This document shows, one piece after another, positions 46,990 through 55,884 of a DNA stretch of 64,000 nt (its first letter is position 1; every line of letters starts with the position of its first letter). Source of the stretch: Phytohabitans rumicis (GTDB taxonomy: Bacteria; Actinomycetota; Actinomycetes; Mycobacteriales; Micromonosporaceae); assembly GCF_011764445.1 (NCBI RefSeq), contig NZ_BLPG01000001.1, positions 9,229,316 through 9,293,315 of the forward strand, in the 5' to 3' direction. Under the pieces are notes generated by a model. That model was not told the DNA's origin and made no database searches. It saw only the letters and a program-made list of their open reading frames with translations. The position numbers were made by a program, and so were the translations under genes.

Positions 46990-47122
46990 GGTACGGCTGC
47001 GCCGACGCGGCCGTACTGGTGAACAGCGCGATGACGTCGCTCGCCGGAAAGAACTGCCAGGTCACCGCGTAAGACCCGCGCTCGACGGCCCGTCCCAGGA
47101 TGAGACCAGCCAGGTGGCGCAC
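46990..47122 (-). pseudogene. Second TetR C-terminal fragment
   Basis: The frame reads RHLAGLILGRAVERG, which parallels TWLVILGRAVARG of the TetR remnant at 45112-45579. At the DNA level the GTCCCAGGATGA block followed by CCAGCCAGGTGGC is shared, with a 2-base insertion here. Only this short C-terminal stretch survives and then diverges. It may be a relic of a duplicated regulator that once flanked the phosphotransferase gene. Confidence 0.45.
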
Positions 47123-47230
47123 CTGTGGGCGAGGAGACTGAAGGTCGGCAGGTTTGTGGGACGGCGATGATTTTGGGCGGGGTGGAGGGTCTTACCCCGT
47201 GCGGACGCGACAACTATCTGGAGGGCAACC

Positions 47231-47836
47231 ATGAGGAAGATCATTGCTGGGCTGTTCATCTCGCTCGACGGGGTTGTCGAGGCCCCCGACCAGTGGCACT
47301 TCCCGTACTTCAACGACGAGATGGGTGCGGCCGTCGACGCCACGTTCAGCCAGGCGGACACCATGATCTTCGGGCGGAAGACGTACGACAGCTTCGCCGG
47401 GGCGTGGCCGGAGCGGGAGGCGGCAGGTGAGGAGGACGCCGCCTTCGCCAAGGCGCTCGGCGACGTCCGGAAGATCGTGGCGTCGAACCAGAAGCTCGAG
47501 TTCACCTGGCGCAACTCCGAGCAGCTCCACGGCGACCTGGTCGAGACGGTCCGGGCGCTGAAGGAGGGGGAAGGCGGCACCATCGGCATGAGCGGCTCGG
47601 TCTCGGTGGTGCGCCAGCTGCTGGCCGCCGGCCTGCTGGACGAGCTGCACCTGCTGGTCCACCCGATTGCCGTCCGCAACGGCATGCGCCTGTTCGACGT
47701 CGGCGAGCCCATCCCGCTGAAGCTGGTGTCGGCGCAGACGTTCCAGACCGGCGTGCTGAGCCTGGTCTACGCCCCGGCGGACGCCCCCGCCGAAGCGTCC
47801 TATGAGGACGCCAAGGAGCACCTGCCGCAGTCGTAG
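47231..47836 (+). CDS. Dihydrofolate reductase/RibD C-terminal family protein
   Basis: A protein of 201 residues of the RibD_C/DHFR-like family common in actinobacteria. Marks are KIIAGLFISLDGVVEAPDQW at the start, DTMIFGRKTYDSFAGAWP near 53 and a GTIGMSGSVSVVRQLLAAGL stretch near 116 for NADPH. True folate reduction is not implied, and these proteins are generally stand-alone reductases of unknown substrate. GGAGG lies 6 bases before the ATG. Confidence 0.9.
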   Translation: MRKIIAGLFISLDGVVEAPDQWHFPYFNDEMGAAVDATFSQADTMIFGRKTYDSFAGAWPEREAAGEEDAAFAKALGDVRKIVASNQKLEFTWRNSEQLHGDLVETVRALKEGEGGTIGMSGSVSVVRQLLAAGLLDELHLLVHPIAVRNGMRLFDVGEPIPLKLVSAQTFQTGVLSLVYAPADAPAEASYEDAKEHLPQS

Positions 47837-47868
47837 CGATAACTGTCTATGTGTGACAGGGTGGTCGC

Positions 47869-48977
47869 GTGTTGCGCGCCGCCCTCGTCACCGTCCTGCT
47901 CGCCGTCCCCGGGGCCCAGGCCGCCGCGGCCCCGCCCGGGGCCGGCGCCGGCAGGCCGCCCGGGACCGTCGTCGTCGCCGAGCCGCTGCCGGCCGCCCTG
48001 CGCCTGGCCGGCACCGGCGCCGCGTGGCGGATCCGGTACGCGTCGACCACGTGGAACGGCCGCCCGACCGTGGTCAGCGGGACGGTGTCGGTGCCGCCGG
48101 GGCGCCCACCGGGAGGCGGGTGGCGGCTGGTCGGGTTCGGCCCCGGGTTCAGCGGCACGCCGGACGCCTGTGCCGCGTCCCGGGCCGGCACGCCGCCGTT
48201 CGCGCGGCCGTTCGGGAGGCCCTGCTCGCCGCCGGGTACGCCGTGGCGGTCACCGACTACGAGGGCATCGGCACGCCCGGCGAGGCGTCCGGTGTGGACG
48301 GTCGCGCCGAGGCGTACGCCCTCATCGACGCCGTCCGGGCGGCGCGCCGGATCGCGCCGGTCTCCCGCTCCTGGGCGGCGGTCGGCTACTCCCTCGGCGG
48401 CCACGCCGCGCTCTGGGCCGGGTCACTCGCGGCGTCGTACGCGCCGTCGCTGCGCCACGTCGGCACCGTCGCGGTCGCGCCGACCACGCAGTGGGCGCTG
48501 CAGTTCGCGGCGGCGCGCGACCCGCAGGCGCCGCTGAGCCCGTTCGTGCCGTACCTGGGCCGGACCCTGCCGGTGACGAATCCGGGCGAGTTCCGGCCGG
48601 ATGAGTGGTTCACGCCGTTCGGCCTGGAACTGGTGAGCCGGGCCGGCCGCGCATGCATCGAGGAGATCGCCGGGGCGGTCGCCGGCCTCACCAACGCCGA
48701 CGTCTTCCGCGACCCGGCGGCCGCGATGACCGCCTTCACCGCGCTCTTCGCCGACGACGAGGTGCCCACGGCGCGCTACCCGCGGCCGGTCCGGCTCGCG
48801 CACGGCACGAGCGACGCACTGCCCGCCGTGCTCACCGAGATCACGGCCGCTCAGCTCGCCGCTTCCGGCACCGACATCGAGTACGCGCCGGCGCCTGGAG
48901 CCGATCACTTCACGGTGCTCTCCGTGGCGGCGCCGCAGGTCCTGACCTGGCTCGACCACCTCTTCGGCGAGGGTTGA
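47869..48977 (+). CDS. Secreted alpha/beta-hydrolase lipase (LIP family, one frame break)
   Basis: When repaired, a protein of about 369 residues. A signal peptide (MLRAALVTVLLAVPGAQAAA) starts at GTG 47869. The catalytic Ser lies in VGYSLGGHAALWAG, the Asp probably in RLAHGTSDALPA and the His in APGADHFTVLS. The fold and the VTDYEGIG segment match secretory triacylglycerol lipases. The frame breaks at the GG at 48206-48207, and one more G gives FARAVREALLAAGYAVAV. It follows the reductase gene by 32 bases. Confidence 0.85.
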
Positions 48978-49066
48978 CCATACGCGCTTAGCTCTGTCCC
49001 TTTGCCGACACGCCGCGACCCGCGCGAGATGCTCCCTGATCAACAAATTGGCCGCCGGATGGGACA

Positions 49067-50339
49067 GTGATCTTCGCGCGCGCGTATGACGATGGATGGG
49101 TGATGCCGGATGTGTTGACGGAGCTCAAGGCCACGGCCGACGCGAGCGTCAGCACACCCACGTGGTCGTTGCGCGACGAGGATCTGGTCGAGTGTTTGGA
49201 CCTGGTGCACGCGGTGGTGCAGGCCGTCGCAGCGGTGCAGTCCCGGCTGATTCGGGAGATCGACAGCCGGGGCCTGGCCATCACGCAGCACGCCACCAGC
49301 ACCAAAGCGTGGCTGCGCGAGCACCTACGGATCAGTCCGCACGCGGCCAAGCGGATGCTGGAGCTGGCCCAGGCGTTGGACGCGCGGCCGGTGCTGGCCA
49401 AGGCCGTCGCCGACGGCCTGGTCAATACCGAGCAGGCTCAGGTGATCGCGGCCGCGTTGCGGCGTCTTCCGGCTGAGGTGGTGGGTAAGGCGGAGAAGGC
49501 GATGATCGGTCGGGCCGCCGAGTTCGAGCCGAACACGCTTCGCCGTTACGGCGAAGGCATCCTCGCCTACGTGGCCCCCGAGCTCGCCGAGGCCGCCGAC
49601 GCGGAGGCGTTGGAGCGGATGGAAGCGCGTGCGCGGCAGACGCGGGCGTTCCATCTGACCCGGCACGGGGACGGCCGGGTGCGGCTGACGGGCTGGCTGG
49701 ACGAGGACGGCGCCGCTACCGTCAACGCCGCGTTGGATCCGTTGTGCGCGCCGCGGCATGACGTGGACGTGCGCACCCCGGCCCAACGCCGCGCCGACGC
49801 CCTCGTCGAGATCTGCGACCTCGCCATGCGCACCGAAGACCTACCCGAAAACGGCGGGGAACGGCCGCACGTGGTGGTCACCGTGTCGTTCGACGTGCTG
49901 CGCCTGGCCCTTGGCGTAGGCACCCTGGACACCGGTGAGCGGCTCAGTCCGGAGCAGGTGCGCCGGCTGGCCTGCGACGCCAAAATCATCCCCGCCATCC
50001 TGGGTGGCGATGGGCAGATCCTCGACCTGGGCCGCACCCGACGGTTGATCAGCGGACCGTTGCGGCGGGCGCTGGAGTTTACGGGACAAGGGCTGCGCCT
50101 TCCCCGGCTGTGACCGGCCACCGCGCTGGTGTCACGGGCACCACGTCCGGTCGTGGGCCGACGGCGGACCCACCACGTTGGGCAACAGCGTCATGTTGTG
50201 CGGCTACCACCATCGGTTGATCCATCGTGGGCATTGGACGGTCCGGATCGCCGCGGACGGAATGCCCGAGTTCATCCCACCCGCCTATGTGGACCTGGAG
50301 CGCCGACCACGCCGCAACACCCACCACCAACGCGAATAG
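49067..50339 (+). CDS. DUF222/HNH endonuclease family (13E12-like) protein (one frame break)
   Basis: When repaired, a protein of about 423 residues. The N-terminal DUF222 domain includes ISPHAAKRMLELAQALDARP near 86 and the VNTEQAQVIAAAL segment. The C-terminal HNH motif reads CDRPPRWCHGHHVRSWADGG, then NSVMLCGYHHRLIHR. The frame as read ends at 50113. Removing one T from the TTT at 50078-50080 yields LELRDKGCAFPGC and the full HNH domain to the TAG at 50339. Unlike the other breaks this is an extra base. This family is often present in many copies in actinobacterial genomes, with unknown role. The start is GTG 49067 or ATG 49103. Confidence 0.85.
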
Positions 50340-50364
50340 GGGACACGTGGTGGGGCTCAAAGTC

Positions 50365-50820
50365 TCACAGGTCGCGGACGCCGACGGTCTGGCCACCGCT
50401 CTGCTCGCCGGTCGGCCGGAAGCCCAGCTTCAGATAGAACTCCTCCGGCCCTCCGGCGCGGGGCTCCCAGGTGACGTACGCTCGGGTGCCGCCGCGCGCA
50501 CCGATCTCCGTGCACACGGCTTGCACAGCGAACCGGCCGTAGCCCTTGCCTTGGGCGTCGGCCGCGATGTTCAGCCGCCAGAGGCCGGAACGCCGATCGT
50601 CGGGGTCGCGCTCGGGAGCCCAGGGGATGTCGAGGAAGGCCATCAGGAAGCCGACCAGCCGGTCGCCGTCGTAGATCAGCCTGGGCCAGGCGTGGTCGGC
50701 GAAGACGTACGCCTCGGCCAGTGACTTCACGACCGGCGAGACCAGGTCCTCCTGGTCCGGGCGCACGGAAAGCGCCAGCGCCGCCTCGTAGTTCTTCGGT
50801 GTGATCAATTCAAGTCGCAT
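50365..50820 (-). CDS. GNAT family N-acetyltransferase
   Basis: A protein of 151 residues. The acetyl-CoA-binding motif A is LWRLNIAADAQGKGYGRFAV near 80-99, and the C-terminal GPEEFYLKLGFRPTGE follows the family pattern. The N-terminus (LELITPKNYEAALALSVRPDQ) is like spermine/spermidine acetyltransferases of the BltD/PaiA type, but the substrate is not certain. It converges with the HNH gene, leaving 25 bases between the stops. Confidence 0.85.
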   Translation of the reverse strand: MRLELITPKNYEAALALSVRPDQEDLVSPVVKSLAEAYVFADHAWPRLIYDGDRLVGFLMAFLDIPWAPERDPDDRRSGLWRLNIAADAQGKGYGRFAVQAVCTEIGARGGTRAYVTWEPRAGGPEEFYLKLGFRPTGEQSGGQTVGVRDL

Positions 50821-50868
50821 GCGGCGGAACCATAGTGGACGGCTACGGGGTGGATCGACCAGATTACG

Positions 50869-51207
50869 ATGGCCGTCGTGACGCCGGAATCCACGTGGGT
50901 CGACGTGATCATCGATCTGATTCCGTTGTTGGCGGCGGTGATCGTGCTTGTCGGCGTGGCGCTGACCGTTCGGCAGAAGGCGCGCAATGATCGCAAAGAG
51001 CAATGGTGGAAACGGGTGCAGTGGGCCGCCGACGCGGTAGCGTCGGATGACGAGCGCCGGCGATGCGTCGGGATGTCAGCGTTGATCGCTCTGATCAGTG
51101 CGTCACACGCGATCGAGCACGACGATGCCGGGTTGCTTCAGGCGATCATCAGCCAGGTCAGTCTCGTGTCCTTCGCCGACCAGTCCGGAGGAGGCGCGTC
51201 GAAGTGA
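50869..51207 (+). CDS. Small membrane protein coupled to the amidase-like gene
   Basis: A protein of 112 residues with one N-terminal TM helix (residues about 12-33, IDLIPLLAAVIVLVGVALTV), then a basic segment and a soluble helical part. I do not recognise a family. Similar layouts (TM plus RxKARNDRKEQWWKRVQWA) are seen in phage-like and STAND-linked membrane proteins, but that is only resemblance. Its stop overlaps the GTG of the next gene, and GGAGG sits within its end, so the two act together. Confidence 0.7.
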   Translation: MAVVTPESTWVDVIIDLIPLLAAVIVLVGVALTVRQKARNDRKEQWWKRVQWAADAVASDDERRRCVGMSALIALISASHAIEHDDAGLLQAIISQVSLVSFADQSGGGASK

Positions 51208-52283
51208 CCACCCGGCGACCACCCACGCGACTGGAGGTGCTGGCCGCGCGTGCGCAGCTCGCTCTCGACCGAAAGACCGCCACGCCTTCGCCCCGCTGGC
51301 TGATCGAGCTCGCGGCGACCGACGCCCGCGACATCGACGAGCGGGATTCGACCGAGTCGCCGGGGCCGCGAGCGGCCGGCACGCTCCTGCCGTCCTCGAC
51401 GCGCAAACCGCGGGCACTCGCGCGGCTGCGGGCCCGTCCGATGCAGGGCAAGGACGTCCTCGATCTGCAGCGGCAGCTGGTGGAGCTCGGCTACGGCGAC
51501 GACTCGCTGATCGACGGCGTCTTTCAGGAGAGCACCGAGCTCGCCGTCCGGCGCCTGCAGAACGACTACGACATCTTGAACGACGGGGTCTGCGGCAAGG
51601 TCACTCAGCGGGTGCTGAAGTTTCTCGAGGAGCATGGCATCGACCGTGACCACAGGCCCACTATTCAGCAGCAACACATGATCAGCTTTATCGTCCGTAC
51701 GCAGCAGGGCGGCTTCGTCATCCTCGATCTCGTGTCGCGTACGGCGATGACGACCGGCCGGCACGCGGTTCTCGCGGACTCGCTGATCGATCGGGTCGGG
51801 CATCTTCTGGAGGCGCATATCGCCGAGTTCCGCGGTGTTCAGTCGTGGATGCTCAACAGCGCCGACTTTCCGATGCAGGACGAGGACGAGATCGCGGCGT
51901 TCGCCAACGACATCAAGGCCGAGCTGATGATCACTTTGAGTGTGGCGGACTCGACCGTGGCGGGCCCCGGCTGCGCCACGTACTACTTCGGCAGCGCGGA
52001 CGACGTGTACTCCCACGTCGGCAGGCCGCTCGCGGAGTTCATCCAGGCGGAGGTCGTCCGGATCGCCGACGTGCCCGACCGGGGCGTCCACCCGGAATAC
52101 TCTCGGCTGTTCGAGCAGACGAAGGCGCCGACCGTGCGCGTGGAGTTCGCCAACGTGACCGACGACGAGCGCCTGGACCGGATCAGCGTCGGCATCGCCT
52201 CCGGCATCCGGAAGTTCTACCTGCTCGGGCAGAACGACGATGACACCGCGTTCGACCTGGGCTCCGCCGTCCGATCGCGGTGA
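51204..52283 (+). CDS. Peptidoglycan-binding domain plus degenerate amidase_3-like domain
   Basis: A protein of 359 residues with no signal peptide. Residues about 85-150 form a peptidoglycan-binding type 1 domain (GKDVLDLQRQLVELGYGDD, FQESTELAVRRLQNDY). The C-terminal 190 residues follow the order of N-acetylmuramoyl-L-alanine amidase_3 (ATYYFGSADD, VPDRGVHPEYSRLFEQTKAP, VRVEFANVTDDERLDRI). The zinc-binding His of the DPGHGG motif (here DLVSRTA) and of the SLHAN-like motif (here TLSVADS) are missing. It is therefore unlikely to cut peptidoglycan and may instead bind it or serve as a signalling scaffold. It is coupled to the small membrane protein by a GTGA overlap. Confidence 0.75.
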   Translation: MTTRRPPTRLEVLAARAQLALDRKTATPSPRWLIELAATDARDIDERDSTESPGPRAAGTLLPSSTRKPRALARLRARPMQGKDVLDLQRQLVELGYGDDSLIDGVFQESTELAVRRLQNDYDILNDGVCGKVTQRVLKFLEEHGIDRDHRPTIQQQHMISFIVRTQQGGFVILDLVSRTAMTTGRHAVLADSLIDRVGHLLEAHIAEFRGVQSWMLNSADFPMQDEDEIAAFANDIKAELMITLSVADSTVAGPGCATYYFGSADDVYSHVGRPLAEFIQAEVVRIADVPDRGVHPEYSRLFEQTKAPTVRVEFANVTDDERLDRISVGIASGIRKFYLLGQNDDDTAFDLGSAVRSR

Positions 52284-52331
52284 TCAGGGAGCAGGCACTC
52301 CCTGATCACCGGGACGGGGGTGGGGCGGGGG

Positions 52332-53453
52332 TTAGGTGAGCGTGCAGGTAACGGTGGGAAGTGCGTTGGTGGTGGTCCAGCTCGCTAGGAAGCCGAAGGT
52401 GGCGGAGGCGTTGGGGGACAGGTTGCCGTTCCAGCTCAGGTTCCGGGCGGTGACCGCCGCTCCGCTCTGCGTCACGGTGGCGTTCCATGCCTGAGTGACC
52501 TGCTGCCCGTTGGCGAACGAGAACGTCGCCGTCCAGGCCGAGGAGGCGGCGGCCGAGCCGTTGGTCACCGTGACCTCGCCCTGGAATCCGCCGGTCCACT
52601 GGGAGACCACCTTGTACGCCGCGGTGCACCGGCCGCCGCCGGAGGTCGGCGAGACCGTCGGCGACACCGTGGGTGACACGGTCGGGGACGCGGTGGGCGA
52701 GACCGTCGGTGAGACGGTCGGCTGCGGGATGATGCCGTTGAGGACCTGGGTGAGCACCGGGTACCAGCGGTCGGACATCTTCTGGAAGCCGGCGTTGTTC
52801 GGGTGCACGCCGTCGCCGGTGTCGGTGGCGGTGTTGAAGCCGGTCCACTGGTCCACGACGACGATCGGGGACTGGGTCGTGGTGAGGCCGGCGGCCCAGG
52901 CCGGGATCCGGTTGTTGAACGCCACCACGTCGGCCGGGCAGGTGGCGCAGGCGTTCGCGCCCATCGGGATGATCTGCGCGACGATGATCTTCATGTTGGG
53001 GTTGTTGGCGCGCATCTGACCGACCAGCTTGGTCAGCGCGGTGATCTTGTTGTCGGTGGGGATGTAGCCGCCCCACATGTCGTTCGTGCCCAGGTGCATC
53101 AGCACGATGTCCGGGTTGGTCGCCGACAGCCACGGCGGGAGCTGGTTCTGGTCCGCGATGCCGGTGGCCGAGAAGCCGCCGTGTCCTTCGTGGTCGGGGT
53201 CGACCGGCACGGCGCATCCGCCGCCGGACTGCGTACCCACGAAGTCGATGTTGGTGTAGCCGGTGCGCTGCAGGCGGTCCCACAGGTAGGCGCGCCAGCA
53301 GCCGGGCCCGGCGGTGATGGAGTCGCCGAGCGGCATGATCTTCACCGCGGCGGCGGCCGACAGCGCCGGGTTGGGCACGGTGACCGTGAGTGCCACAGTG
53401 ACCATGAGGGCCGCGGTGAGCAGGGCGAGCGCCGCGGCGGCTATCCGCTTCAT
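52332..53453 (-). CDS. Secreted SGNH/GDSL esterase with C-terminal CBM2
   Basis: A protein of 373 residues. A signal peptide covers about residues 1-37. The SGNH blocks are clear: GDSITAG with the nucleophile Ser, GGFSATG, HLGTNDMWGG and the Asp-His pair DGVHPNNAG. A PTVSPTVSPT linker (coded by about seven 12-base units near 52646-52726) leads to a C-terminal CBM2 (CTAAYKVVSQWTGGFQGEV) that binds crystalline cellulose. It probably removes acetyl or other esters from plant cell-wall polysaccharide. The ATG overlaps the stop of the upstream cellulase by four bases, so both enzymes are made from one message. Confidence 0.9.
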   Translation of the reverse strand: MKRIAAAALALLTAALMVTVALTVTVPNPALSAAAAVKIMPLGDSITAGPGCWRAYLWDRLQRTGYTNIDFVGTQSGGGCAVPVDPDHEGHGGFSATGIADQNQLPPWLSATNPDIVLMHLGTNDMWGGYIPTDNKITALTKLVGQMRANNPNMKIIVAQIIPMGANACATCPADVVAFNNRIPAWAAGLTTTQSPIVVVDQWTGFNTATDTGDGVHPNNAGFQKMSDRWYPVLTQVLNGIIPQPTVSPTVSPTASPTVSPTVSPTVSPTSGGGRCTAAYKVVSQWTGGFQGEVTVTNGSAAASSAWTATFSFANGQQVTQAWNATVTQSGAAVTARNLSWNGNLSPNASATFGFLASWTTTNALPTVTCTLT

Positions 53454-54973
53454 GGGGTCACCGCCAGCAGGTGTGCCTTGTAGCCCTCGCCGTAGGTGCT
53501 GGTGGGGGTGCCGTTGTAGTCGGTGATGAGCACGTTGCCGCTGCCGCAGCCCCACGGGTTCCAGGTCCAGGCGGTGTACCCGATGCGCTTGCTGTCGAGC
53601 CAGGCCATGACCTGGTCGATGTAGTTGTGCGCGCAGGTGTCCTGGCCGATCTCACCGGCGTGCACCGGCACCTGCGCGGCGACGGCGCCGATCTGGCTGT
53701 CCCAGCAGGACGTCGTGACGCAGGCGTTGAAGTTGTACGAGTGCCAGGAGGCCACGATGCTGTTCAGCGGGTCGTTCGGCTTGTAGGTCAGCCACTGGGT
53801 CAGGTCGTTGGTCCAGGTCAGGCCGGCGACCAGGAGCACGTTGCTCGCGCCGGTGGCGCGGACCGCGTCGACCAGGTCCTGCATGCCGGCCACCTCGTAC
53901 GAGATGCCGGTGCAGGTGCCGCCGTCGCGCAGGCAGCGCCACGCGGCGGGCATGTCCGACCAGTTGTTGGACGCGTCCGGGTACGGCTCGTTGAACAGGT
54001 CGAAGACCACCGCGTTGTTGCCCTTGAACGCGTTGGCCACGCCGGTCCAGAACTGCGGCGTGTACTGCATGCTCGGCATCGGCTTCTGGCAGGTCGCGTT
54101 GACGTCCGCGCAGGCCGAGATGTTGCCGGTGTACTGCCCGTGGGTCCAGTGCAGGTCCAGGATCGGGTTGATGCCGTTGGCCACCAGCAGGTTCACGTAG
54201 TCCTTGACCGCCTGCTGGTACGTGGCGCCGCTGGGCGAGCCGGACAGGCCCAGCCAGCAGTCCTCGTTGAGCGGGATCCGGACCGCGCGGATGTTCCAGG
54301 TCTTCATCGCGTTGACCGACGCCTGGTCCACCGGGCCGCTGTCCCACATGCCCTTGCCCTGCACGCAGGCGAACTCGCCGCTGGCCCGGTTGACGCCCAG
54401 CAGCCGGTACGTCGCTCCGCTCGCGGTCTGCAGCTGGTTGCCGGACACCCGCAGCGCCGGCGCCGCGCCGGTGTTCGGCGGGGTGGTGGGTGGTGTGGTC
54501 GGCGGGACCGTGGGCGCCGTCGGGGACGCGGTCGTCGGGCCGGGCGTCGGCGAGCTGACCGAGCCGGTACAGGCCGTGCCGTTGAGCGAGAACGCGGTGG
54601 GCACCGGGTTGGCGCTGCTGTACGCGCCGACGAATCCGATCGCGGTGGACCCGCCGGTGCCGAGCGACCCGTTCCAGCTCATGCTGGCCGCGGTGACCCG
54701 CGCCGCGGACTGCGTCCAGGTGGCGCTCCAGCCCTGGGTGACGCGCTGGCCGGTGTTCGGGAAGTCGAACGTCAGCGTCCAGCTCGTGACCGGCGAGCCC
54801 AGGTTGGTGATCGAGACGTTGCTCTGGAATCCGCCCGGCCACTGGCTCTGCACGGTGTACGCCACGGTGCATCCAGTCGCCGCCAACGCGGGCGGCGTGA
54901 TCGCCACCAAGCCCGCTGCCGCCAGCGTCGCGGCGGCGCCGCACGCTAGCAGGGCATAACGACGTTTCATCAT
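53450..54973 (-). CDS. Secreted GH5 cellulase with N-terminal CBM2
   Basis: A protein of about 507 residues. Signal peptide 1-34, then CBM2 (CTVAYTVQSQWPGGFQSNV) to about 135, a Pro/Thr linker and a GH5 domain. The acid/base Glu is in VFDLFNEPYPD, and the nucleophile Glu in VHAGEIGQDT. It hydrolyses beta-1,4-glucan. AGGAG sits 5 bases before the first of two ATG codons at 54973. It is the first gene of a two-gene cellulose operon with the SGNH esterase, next to a CebR-box-like operator and the ROK/LacI-like gene pair. Confidence 0.92.
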   Translation of the reverse strand: MMKRRYALLACGAAATLAAAGLVAITPPALAATGCTVAYTVQSQWPGGFQSNVSITNLGSPVTSWTLTFDFPNTGQRVTQGWSATWTQSAARVTAASMSWNGSLGTGGSTAIGFVGAYSSANPVPTAFSLNGTACTGSVSSPTPGPTTASPTAPTVPPTTPPTTPPNTGAAPALRVSGNQLQTASGATYRLLGVNRASGEFACVQGKGMWDSGPVDQASVNAMKTWNIRAVRIPLNEDCWLGLSGSPSGATYQQAVKDYVNLLVANGINPILDLHWTHGQYTGNISACADVNATCQKPMPSMQYTPQFWTGVANAFKGNNAVVFDLFNEPYPDASNNWSDMPAAWRCLRDGGTCTGISYEVAGMQDLVDAVRATGASNVLLVAGLTWTNDLTQWLTYKPNDPLNSIVASWHSYNFNACVTTSCWDSQIGAVAAQVPVHAGEIGQDTCAHNYIDQVMAWLDSKRIGYTAWTWNPWGCGSGNVLITDYNGTPTSTYGEGYKAHLLAVTP

Positions 54974-55005
54974 CAGATCTCCTCTGTCATTGAGGTGACC
55001 ATCGA

Positions 55006-55019
55006 TGGGAGCGCGTCCA
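55006..55019. promoter_or_regulatory. CebR-box-like operator upstream of the cellulase gene
   Basis: TGGGAGCGCGTCCA matches the known actinobacterial cellulose operator TGGGAGCGCTCCCA at 12 of 14 positions. It lies 33 bases before the cellulase ATG. A TTGACT box sits further upstream (about 55044-55049, minus strand). CebR is a LacI-family repressor that releases DNA on binding cellobiose. Confidence 0.55.
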
Positions 55020-55041
55020 GGAGCTTTGTTTATTAACCTCT

Positions 55042-55884
55042 TTAAGTCAAGTCCGCGGGCGGTGCGGTGGTCTCCCGCGCCACCACCGTCTCCGTTGGAC
55101 ACCATCGCTCGGCGACCGGCTCGCCGTCGATCAGCCGGAGCACGGACTCGGCCACCAGGTCGCCGAACATGTGCACGTCCAGGCTCATCGTGGTCAGCGG
55201 CGGCGACGCCAGCCGGCACAGGCTGGAGTCGTCCCACGCGATCAGGCTCAGGTCGGCGGGGACCCGCAGGCCCAGCTCCTTGGCGGTGTGCAGGCCGGCG
55301 ACCGCCATCAGGTCGTTGTCGTACACGATCGCCGTGGGCGGCTCGGGCCGGCCGAGCAGCGCGGCGGTGAGCTTCGCGCCGGACTCCTCCGCGTAGTCGC
55401 CCTCGACCACCACGGCGTCGACGCCGGCCACGCCGGCCGCCGCCACCAGTGCGGCGGTACGCGTCCGCGTGTGCACCAGCGTGCCGGGACCGCTGACCCG
55501 CGCGATGCGGCGGTGCCCGAGCCCGGTCAGGTGGGCCACCGCCGCCCGGACCGAGCCGACGTCGTCCCGGCGTACGGCGGGGGCGCCGCCGGCCGGCTCG
55601 CCCGCCACGACGACCGGCAGGCGCAGCTCGCGCAGGACCGCCGGGCGGGCGTCGTCGACGGCCGGGTTCACCAGCACGACGGCGTCGACGAGCCGCCGCT
55701 CGGCCCAGCGGCGGTACGCGGCGATCTCGGCGGCGTGGTTGGCGACGACGTGCAGCAGCACCGACTGGTCGCGCTCGGCCAGGCGCTCCTCGATGCCCGC
55801 GATGAACTCCATGAAGAACGGCTCGGCGCCCAGCAGCCGCGGCGGCCGGGCCAGCACCAGGCCCACCGCGCTTGTCGCACTCAT
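55042..55884 (-). CDS. LacI-type sugar-sensing protein lacking the HTH domain
   Basis: A protein of 280 residues that starts directly at the ligand-binding core (VGLVLARPPRLLGAEPFFME) and ends with the typical LacI C-terminal segment (SLDVHMFGDLVAESVLRLI). Ordinary LacI repressors have about 55 extra N-terminal residues with the DNA-binding domain and a hinge, and these are absent. The ATG at 55884 overlaps the stop of the ROK gene (ATGA), so no room is left for an HTH on this transcript. It could modulate a partner regulator or be a diverted periplasmic-type sensor without export signal. It sits next to the cellulase operon. Confidence 0.82.
   Translation of the reverse strand: MSATSAVGLVLARPPRLLGAEPFFMEFIAGIEERLAERDQSVLLHVVANHAAEIAAYRRWAERRLVDAVVLVNPAVDDARPAVLRELRLPVVVAGEPAGGAPAVRRDDVGSVRAAVAHLTGLGHRRIARVSGPGTLVHTRTRTAALVAAAGVAGVDAVVVEGDYAEESGAKLTAALLGRPEPPTAIVYDNDLMAVAGLHTAKELGLRVPADLSLIAWDDSSLCRLASPPLTTMSLDVHMFGDLVAESVLRLIDGEPVAERWCPTETVVARETTAPPADLT

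Noticed and set aside
52646-52726. 12-base tandem repeats as a regulatory or unstable element
   Set aside because: They encode the ordinary PTVSPTVSPT linker between the esterase and its CBM2.
55042-55884. Naming this gene cebR
   Set aside because: It lacks a DNA-binding domain, so it cannot itself be a CebR repressor.
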